Origin: Bordetella parapertussis
GTDB lineage: Bacteria > Pseudomonadota > Gammaproteobacteria > Burkholderiales > Burkholderiaceae
Direction of reading: 5' to 3'
Assembly (NCBI GenBank): GCA_945901665.1
Contig: CAMDLJ010000032.1
Coordinates: 1-13,820, forward strand
Length of the DNA: 13,820 nt
Positions within the stretch are counted from its first letter, which is position 1, and the number at the start of each line of letters is the position of its first letter. The notes under the pieces were generated by a model. It did not search any database and was not told the DNA's origin. It worked only from the letters and a program-made list of their open reading frames with translations. Position numbers and translations under genes: made by a program. Shown piece by piece: positions 6,717 to 12,085 of the stretch.

Positions 6717-7700
6717 TCAATCGGCGTAAATGCCCGCTTTTTGGATGACTGGGGTCCACTTTTTGATCTCGGCTTCCAAATGGGTTTGCAAGCCGCGCGG
6801 AGTCAGCTTGTCGGCGGCAGGCACGTCCGAGCTCAAATCTGCCAGGCGTTGGCGCACTTGGGTATCTTGCAAAGCAAAGCGCAAGGCGGTGTTGATTTTC
6901 TCCACAACGGGTGCGGGCGTTCCCTTGGCCACATACATGCCGTGCCAGACCTTCACTTCAAAGCCTTTGAGACCTTGCTCGTCCAAGGTGGGCAACTGTC
7001 CAATGCTGGACAAGCGGGTGAGGGTGGTCACGCCATAGGCTTTGACGCGGTTTTCTTTGATGATAGGCACGGTTTGGGTGGTTTGGTCGCACAGCAAATC
7101 GACTTGGCCGCCGAGCAAATCGTTCATCGCCGGCCCCGTGCCTTTGTAGGGCACGGTGGTCAGCTCCACGCCCACTTGGCTCATGAACATCAGACCGCAC
7201 AGGTGCGAGACCGCGCCCAAGCCGGCATTGGCCAGTGACACCTTGTCTTTGTTGGCGCGGATGTAGGTGAGCAATTCTTGGAAGTTGTTGGCCGGGAAAT
7301 CTTTGCGGCCCAGCAAGGTCATGGGCACATCGACCACTTGGCCAATGTAGTCAAAGTCTTTGAGGGGGTCAAAGCCCAAGCGCTTGTACAAAGCCGGTGC
7401 AGTGGCCATGCCGGTGTGGTGGATCAGCACTGTGTAGCCGTTGGGGGCTGAGCGCGCCACCCGTTGTGAGGCCAGGGTGCCACCCGCGCCCACCGTGTTT
7501 TCCACCACCACGGTTTGGCCCAGGGATTTGCTCATGGGAATGGCCAGCATGCGCGCCACCACATCGGTGGGGCCGCCCGCAGCAAAGGGCACCACCAAGC
7601 TGATGGTGCGGTCGGGGTAGTTGGCTTGGGCCCAGGCCTGGCCGCACAGGCTCAAGGCGGCCAAAATCAAAGGCTGGGTCAGGCGGGTGAGGTACTTCAT
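6717..7700 (-). CDS. Tripartite tricarboxylate transporter (Bug) receptor
   Basis: Second TctC/Bug periplasmic carboxylate-binding protein, 327 residues. The signal peptide is MKYLTRLTQPLILAALSLC with cleavage around AWA-QANYPD (residue 24). The mature start YPDRTISLVVPFAAGGPTD has the usual hallmark, followed by VENTVGAGGTLAS, TVPYKGTGPAMNDLLGGQVD and VAKGTPAP. The start is placed at 7700, although the frame continues to 7790, because a signal peptide begins there and the upstream part overlaps the promoter. It is not a recent duplicate of the receptor at 845, since the two differ throughout outside family motifs. It heads a two-gene unit with the cyclase-family hydrolase, suggesting that the ligand is a precursor or relative of the hydrolase substrate. 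No TctA or TctB genes accompany it. Confidence 0.94.
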   Translation of the reverse strand: MKYLTRLTQPLILAALSLCGQAWAQANYPDRTISLVVPFAAGGPTDVVARMLAIPMSKSLGQTVVVENTVGAGGTLASQRVARSAPNGYTVLIHHTGMATAPALYKRLGFDPLKDFDYIGQVVDVPMTLLGRKDFPANNFQELLTYIRANKDKVSLANAGLGAVSHLCGLMFMSQVGVELTTVPYKGTGPAMNDLLGGQVDLLCDQTTQTVPIIKENRVKAYGVTTLTRLSSIGQLPTLDEQGLKGFEVKVWHGMYVAKGTPAPVVEKINTALRFALQDTQVRQRLADLSSDVPAADKLTPRGLQTHLEAEIKKWTPVIQKAGIYAD

Positions 7701-7755
7701 GGGCAGGTCTCGGTCGGTTGAGGGGTAAATGGGGCCAGTTCGGATGGTGCAGGCC

Positions 7756-7784
7756 ATGCTAGCCACGAGCCCGGGCAGCGTCAA
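7756..7784 (-). promoter_or_regulatory. Sigma-70-like promoter of Bug receptor/cyclase unit
   Basis: On the minus strand TTGACG (7779-7784) and TAGCAT (7756-7761) are separated by exactly 17 bases. They match the -35 consensus in five of six positions and the -10 in four of six. Transcription would start near 7749, leaving a leader of about 49 bases before the ATG at 7700. The spacer contains the palindrome GCCCGGGC. This is the best promoter seen in the window. Confidence 0.65.
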
Positions 7785-7815
7785 CCGCATTCACCCGGGG
7801 TGGGCGCTGCCGCAC

Positions 7816-7831
7816 GGGGCAAAATTGCCCC
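7816..7831. promoter_or_regulatory. 16-base inverted repeat, possible operator
   Basis: GGGGCAAAATTGCCCC is a palindrome with perfect seven-base arms (GGGGCAA/TTGCCCC) around two bases. It lies 28 bases before the VOC gene start and about 30 bases upstream of the -35 element of the divergent Bug receptor promoter, a position suitable for an operator or activator site. It could also overlap the VOC gene promoter. No regulator gene is in the window. Confidence 0.35.
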
Positions 7832-7859
7832 CACTTCCAAACCTGCCGGAGCTTTGCCC

Positions 7860-8252
7860 ATGATCGACCATTTGGACCACTTGGTGTTGACCACCCACCA
7901 CGAGGCCGCCTGTGTGGACTTTTACACCCGAGTACTGGGCATGCGCTTGGAGTCTTTTATCGGCGGCACCCCGCCGGTCGAGCGCAAGGCATTCAAGTTT
8001 GGCCAACAAAAAATCAATTTGCATGTGCAAGGGCGTGAGTTTGAGCCCAAAGCCCATTTGCCCGTGCCCGGTGCGCTCGATTTGTGCTTCATCGCCGATC
8101 GCCCCCTGTCAGAGGTGATGGCCCATTTGCAGACCCAAAACTGGCCCATTGTGGAGGGTCCGGTGATGCGCACCGGCGCCACCCGCGCCATCCGTTCGGT
8201 GTATGTGCGCGACCCCGACTTGAACCTGATCGAGATCTCCGAATGGGCTTGA
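7860..8252 (+). CDS. VOC (glyoxalase/dioxygenase fold) family protein
   Basis: Vicinal-oxygen-chelate protein of 130 residues with two beta-alpha-beta-beta-beta modules: HLDHLVLTT plus helix HHEAACVDFYTRVLGM, and ALDLCFIADR plus helix LSEVMAHLQTQNW, ending in RSVYVRDPDLNLIEISEW. Candidate metal ligands are His7, His55 and Glu125, the usual VOC positions, so it is probably a metal-dependent enzyme and not a bleomycin-binding type. Length and motifs fit the glyoxalase I-like 'virulence' group of unknown substrate. GGAG lies about nine bases before the ATG. The start at 7860 was preferred to an upstream in-frame codon (7800) because the domain and the ribosome site agree with it. It is divergent from the Bug receptor and 112 bases upstream of the Mo-hydroxylase genes. 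Confidence 0.9.
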   Translation: MIDHLDHLVLTTHHEAACVDFYTRVLGMRLESFIGGTPPVERKAFKFGQQKINLHVQGREFEPKAHLPVPGALDLCFIADRPLSEVMAHLQTQNWPIVEGPVMRTGATRAIRSVYVRDPDLNLIEISEWA

Positions 8253-8364
8253 CTTTGTCGCTTGGGTGACCTTTGCCGGCTTGCCTGGACTTGGGGTTTG
8301 GGTTTATCCCAATGAGCAAAGCCGTCAAAGTGGTCAACATGGTGTCGGCAATAAAGGAGACAAC

Positions 8365-8841
8365 ATGCCCAATTACAAACTCAATGTCGACGGGGTTGTT
8401 CGCGCCGTTGACGCCGAAAAAGACGAACCCTTGTTATACGCGCTGACCGATGCGCTCAAGCTCAAAGGCCCCAAGTATGGTTGTGGTGTGGCCCAGTGCG
8501 GCACCTGCACGGTGCTGGTCAATGGCCAACCGATGCGCTCGTGTGTGCTGCCTGCTTCCTCAATGGTTAACAAGTCCATCCGGACCATGGACGGTCTGGA
8601 AAAAAACGGCCAATTGCACCCGGTGCAAGCTGCGTTTGTGGAAGAGCAAGCCGCCCAATGCGGTTACTGCGCCAACGGTTGGGTGATGCACGCCGTGGCC
8701 ATTTTGGAGAAGAACCCCAAAGCCACCGATGCCCAAATTCAACAAGGTTTGGCCAATGTGCAATGCCGCTGCGGCACCCAAATCGCCATTCTTCGGGCGG
8801 TGAAAAAAGCCCGTGACAACATGGCCACGGCCAAAGCTTAA
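8365..8841 (+). CDS. (2Fe-2S)-binding subunit of xanthine dehydrogenase-family enzyme
   Basis: Small electron-transfer subunit of a molybdenum hydroxylase, 158 residues. The plant-ferredoxin-type cluster ligands are Cys40, Cys45, Cys48 and Cys60 (CGVAQCGTC then C). The second, xanthine-dehydrogenase-type cluster uses Cys99, Cys102, Cys134 and Cys136 (QCGYC and QCRCG). It passes electrons from the Mo site to an external acceptor, usually a cytochrome when no flavin subunit exists. No signal peptide is visible, so it would be co-exported with the Tat-bearing partner. AAGGAG sits five bases before the ATG at 8365, which decides the start over an upstream in-frame ATG (8266). Ten bases separate it from the large subunit. 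It resembles the IorA or nicotinate-dehydrogenase small subunits. Confidence 0.95.
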   Translation: MPNYKLNVDGVVRAVDAEKDEPLLYALTDALKLKGPKYGCGVAQCGTCTVLVNGQPMRSCVLPASSMVNKSIRTMDGLEKNGQLHPVQAAFVEEQAAQCGYCANGWVMHAVAILEKNPKATDAQIQQGLANVQCRCGTQIAILRAVKKARDNMATAKA

Positions 8842-8851
8842 AGGGGACGAC

Positions 8852-11137
8852 ATGGACACATTGAATCTCAATCGCCGCGACTTTTTGCAATCCCAGGCCG
8901 CCTTGGTGGTCGGGGCCTCTGGCGCTGTCATGGTGGGCGACGCTGCCGCCCAAGCCGCCGCACCCGCTTTGGTGGGACCGCCACCCACAGCACTCGACAC
9001 CTGGATCCGCATTGCCGCCGATGGCAGCGTGGTGGCCAACTTTGGCAAGATGGACTGTGGCCAAGGCATTGACCTGGCGGTGGCCCAAATCGTGGCCGAC
9101 GAGTTGGACGTGGCACTGGACAAAGTCCACGTCACCATGGGCGACACCCGTTTGTCACCCAACCAAGGCGGTGGCAGTGGCAGCACCGGTTTGCGCTTGG
9201 GCGCAGTGCCTTTGCGCAATGCCGCAGCCGAGGCACGCCGCGTGTTGGTCGACGCTGCTGCCATGAAACTGGGGGTGGATGCCAGCGGTTTGTCGGTGGA
9301 CAATGGCCGGGTGTTTGCCTTGGCCGACCCTGCCAAATCGGTCACTTATGCCGACCTGATCGGTGGCAAAGACTTTTCTACCCCGATGGAGTGGAACAAA
9401 CAAATTGGCAACGCACTGAATGTCAATGGCAAGGCCAAGCCCAAAGACCCCTCGCTGTACAAAATCGTGGGCAAGGGCTTCAAGCGCAAAGACATTGCCC
9501 TGAAAGTCAGCGGCAAGGAGCACTACACCGCCCACATCCGGCCCGACAACTTGCTGCACGCCCGTGCGGTGCGCCCACCCGTGGCCGGCGCCCAACCCCT
9601 GAGCGTGGATGACGCATCGATCGCTCACATCAAAGGCGCGAAGTCGTTTCTCAAAGGCGGTTTTGTGGCTGTGGTGGCCGACACAGAATGGAACGCGGTG
9701 CGCGCTTCGCGCAGCTTGAAGGTCAAGTGGTCGGACGTGCCTGGCCCCTTCACCGGCGGCGAAGAAAATGTATACGAATACATCCGCAAAGCCACACCCA
9801 CGGCATCCAATGCCATTCCGATGTTTGGCGGTAAAAAAGCCTGGGACGAAAAACCCACCCTGGCGGCTTTGGCCAGCGCGTCCAAGGTGCTTGAGGCCGA
9901 TTACGAGTGCGCTTTTCAATCGCATGCCCGCATTGGGCCCTCATGTGGCGTGGTGGATGTGCGCGGCGACAAGGTCGAAATTTGGGCCGACACCCAAAAG
10001 CCCCACTTCTTGCGCATGGGCATCGCCAAGTTTCTGGGCCTGCCGCCAGAAAACGTGCAGGTCAAGTGGATGCACGGTGCGGGCTCTTATGGCCGCAGCG
10101 ATGGCGATGAAGCCCCCTACGAAGCCGCCTTGTTGTCCCAAGCCTTTGGCCGCCCCGTGCGCATGCAATGGTCGCGCGAAGAAGGCACGGCCTGGGACCC
10201 CAAAGCCCCAGCGGCCATCATCACCATGAAGGCGGGTTTGGACGCCAGCAACCAAGTCAACGCTTGGTTGTTCAAGGCCAAAGGCTTCAATGGTTGGGAT
10301 GTGCGCTTCACCGGCGAGAGCCCCGAGCACGTGTTGGTGGGCATGTTGACGGGCCATAAAAAGTGGAATGCCTACAACTTCAACGTGCCCGAAGAGGGCT
10401 ACAAGTTCAACAACCATGTGCATTGGTGGGAGACTGTGCCACCTTACTTGCAAGAGGCCTCGCCCATGCGCACGGCGCACTTGCGCGCGCCGCAAGAGAT
10501 GCAAACCCGGTTTGGGCAAGAGAGCTTTATTGATGAGGTGGCCCATGCCGCTGGCATGCATCCGGTGGACTTTCGCTTAAAGCACCTGCAAGACCCGCGC
10601 GAGATCGAGGTGGTCAAGGTGGCGGCCGAGCGCATGGGCTGGCCCAACCGCAAAAAGGGCACGACCAAGGGAGATGTGTCCACAGGCTGGGGCTTGGCCT
10701 TGCATACAGGCTACGGCTCTTATGCGGCGGTGGCCTGCGAGGTCGAGGTGAACAAAAAAACCGGTCGCATTTGGGTCAAAAAAGTCAGCATCGGCCACGA
10801 CTGCGGGATGATGGTCAATCCCATTGGAGTGCGTGCGGCGCTGGAAGGCCAAATCATGCAAGGCATCAGCCGCACTTTGCACGAGGAAGTGCACTTTGAC
10901 GAGAAACGCGTCAAGAGCGTGGACTGGACCACTTACCGCATTGCCAACCTCAATGACGTGCCCGGCGAAGTCGACTTGGTGCTGATCAACCGGCCCGACA
11001 AACCGATTGGCGGCGCTGGTGAGCCCGCCATTGTGTGCTTCCCCGCCGCCATTGCCAACGCGGTGTTTGACGCTACAGGGGTGCGCATTCGCCGCTACCC
11101 CTTGGTGGCCGAGCGGGTGAAAAAAGCACTGGCTTGA
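8852..11137 (+). CDS. Tat-exported molybdopterin-binding subunit, xanthine dehydrogenase family
   Basis: Large catalytic subunit of a two-subunit molybdenum hydroxylase, 761 residues, like isoquinoline 1-oxidoreductase beta (IorB) and related aldehyde or N-heterocycle dehydrogenases. The N-terminus NRRDFLQSQAALVVGASG is a Tat signal (twin Arg at 8-9), cleaved near AAAQA at about 34, placing the enzyme in the periplasm. An N-terminal Mo-binding-like segment (about 45-120, with GQGIDLAVAQIVADEL and later GGGSGSTGLR) precedes the hammerhead domain (about 205-320) and the cofactor domains (about 350-755). The catalytic glutamate is Glu724 in GGAGEPAIV near the C-terminus. AAGGGGA precedes the ATG. 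There is no FAD subunit, cytochrome or XdhC-type maturation gene beside it. The substrate is unknown; aldehyde or heteroaromatic oxidation is likely. Confidence 0.94.
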   Translation: MDTLNLNRRDFLQSQAALVVGASGAVMVGDAAAQAAAPALVGPPPTALDTWIRIAADGSVVANFGKMDCGQGIDLAVAQIVADELDVALDKVHVTMGDTRLSPNQGGGSGSTGLRLGAVPLRNAAAEARRVLVDAAAMKLGVDASGLSVDNGRVFALADPAKSVTYADLIGGKDFSTPMEWNKQIGNALNVNGKAKPKDPSLYKIVGKGFKRKDIALKVSGKEHYTAHIRPDNLLHARAVRPPVAGAQPLSVDDASIAHIKGAKSFLKGGFVAVVADTEWNAVRASRSLKVKWSDVPGPFTGGEENVYEYIRKATPTASNAIPMFGGKKAWDEKPTLAALASASKVLEADYECAFQSHARIGPSCGVVDVRGDKVEIWADTQKPHFLRMGIAKFLGLPPENVQVKWMHGAGSYGRSDGDEAPYEAALLSQAFGRPVRMQWSREEGTAWDPKAPAAIITMKAGLDASNQVNAWLFKAKGFNGWDVRFTGESPEHVLVGMLTGHKKWNAYNFNVPEEGYKFNNHVHWWETVPPYLQEASPMRTAHLRAPQEMQTRFGQESFIDEVAHAAGMHPVDFRLKHLQDPREIEVVKVAAERMGWPNRKKGTTKGDVSTGWGLALHTGYGSYAAVACEVEVNKKTGRIWVKKVSIGHDCGMMVNPIGVRAALEGQIMQGISRTLHEEVHFDEKRVKSVDWTTYRIANLNDVPGEVDLVLINRPDKPIGGAGEPAIVCFPAAIANAVFDATGVRIRRYPLVAERVKKALA

Positions 11138-11287
11138 ATGTGATTTGAAGGGGGCTGCGGTTACCAAACCGTCGCCCATTGTCCCCAGTCAAAAAGCCCC
11201 GTTGCTCGCGCAGCGGGGCTTTTTTCAGCCTGTCTGCCAACCGGGGGCAGTGCTTGGCTGGCCAGCCTGGGTAGAAGCGTGCCGGTT
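11138..11287. other. Convergent intergenic spacer
   Basis: Apart from the terminator the 150 bases between the Mo-hydroxylase and glutathione S-transferase genes hold no gene or repeat that I can support. Confidence 0.6.
11191..11225. terminator. Bidirectional intrinsic terminator
   Basis: AAAAAGCCCCG (11191-11201) pairs perfectly with CGGGGCTTTTT (11214-11224). The stem continues inward through a wobble pair and three further pairs to a four-base loop, and the run of T follows. On the opposite strand it has the same form. It lies 54 bases after the Mo-hydroxylase gene and 63 bases after the end of the glutathione S-transferase gene, so it can stop transcription from both sides. Confidence 0.92.
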
Positions 11288-11986
11288 TCAGGCTTTTTTC
11301 AGCCGCTCGTTTTGCGGGAACATGAACTTGCGCGCCTCGTCATCGAGTTCGGTTTTGAAGGCGTGACGGGCCTTGATGTTCTCGGCCCGGGCAGCGGCCG
11401 GGCGCAGGTTGATGGCATCGATCAAGCGCTTGGTATGCGGGTACCGTACCCAGGTCTCGTCTTTCATCCCGGTGACGATGGGCAGCAAGCGCGCCCAGCC
11501 CCAAAATGCCATGTCCACGATGGAGTAGTTCTCGCCCAGCATATAGGTGTGATTGGACAGTCGGTCTTCAATGATTTGCCAGTGCCTGTGGGCCTCAAAG
11601 TCGTAGCGATTGAGTGCGTACTCTTTGGGTTCGGGGGCCATGTTGCGGAAATGAACCGCCTGGCCAGAATACGGACCAATGCCAGAAGCGATGAACATCA
11701 GCCACGACAGCATGCTGCCGCGTTGCGCCGCATCTGCAATGGGCGGCGTGAATTGCTGGGTTTTGTCGGCCAAATACAGCAAGATGGCGTTGCTGTCGAA
11801 CACCACCGTCTCCCCATCGACCAGTGCTGGGACTTTGCCGTTGGGGTTGATGCGCAGGAAGGCAGGTGCAAACTGCTCGCCCTTGCGCGTGTCCACGGGA
11901 TGGGCCTCAAAAGGCAGGCCCAACTCTTCCAACAGCAGGGCAATTTTCATCGGGTTGGGGGCGGCGTTGTAATAAAAGTGAAGCAT
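11288..11986 (-). CDS. Glutathione S-transferase family protein
   Basis: Cytosolic glutathione transferase of 232 residues. The thioredoxin-like domain (1 to about 80) contains MKIALLLEELGLPFEAHPVD, the cis-proline loop KVPALVD (Pro53) and the glutathione-contacting DSNAILLYLAD (Asp64, Ser65). The helical domain (about 88-215) has the family N-capping motif as SIVDMAFWG at 155-163. The INPNGKVPALVD segment and the spacing are those of the bacterial Nu/YghU-YfcG-like group, which act as disulfide-bond reductases or peroxidases, but the class is inferred. The start at 11986 was chosen because the domain begins there; GGAG lies about 12 bases upstream. It is transcribed alone, behind the repeat gene and before the bidirectional terminator. 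Confidence 0.92.
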   Translation of the reverse strand: MLHFYYNAAPNPMKIALLLEELGLPFEAHPVDTRKGEQFAPAFLRINPNGKVPALVDGETVVFDSNAILLYLADKTQQFTPPIADAAQRGSMLSWLMFIASGIGPYSGQAVHFRNMAPEPKEYALNRYDFEAHRHWQIIEDRLSNHTYMLGENYSIVDMAFWGWARLLPIVTGMKDETWVRYPHTKRLIDAINLRPAAARAENIKARHAFKTELDDEARKFMFPQNERLKKA

Positions 11987-12038
11987 GGTTTCACGGTCTC
12001 CGGTGGGAAAGGTTGGTGGGCGCTGTGCCCGGGTCATG

Positions 12039-12066
12039 AAAAACCGCAGCCAGATGCCGCGCTGCG
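12039..12066 (-). terminator. Probable intrinsic terminator of the repeat gene
   Basis: On the minus strand CGCAGC (12061-12066) can pair with GCTGCG (12045-12050) around a ten-base loop, followed after one G by five T. It begins 20 bases after the stop of the octapeptide-repeat gene. The stem is short but GC-only, so termination may be partial; it would separate the repeat gene from the glutathione S-transferase gene. Confidence 0.5.
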
Positions 12067-12085
12067 CGAATGATAACCAGGGTCT

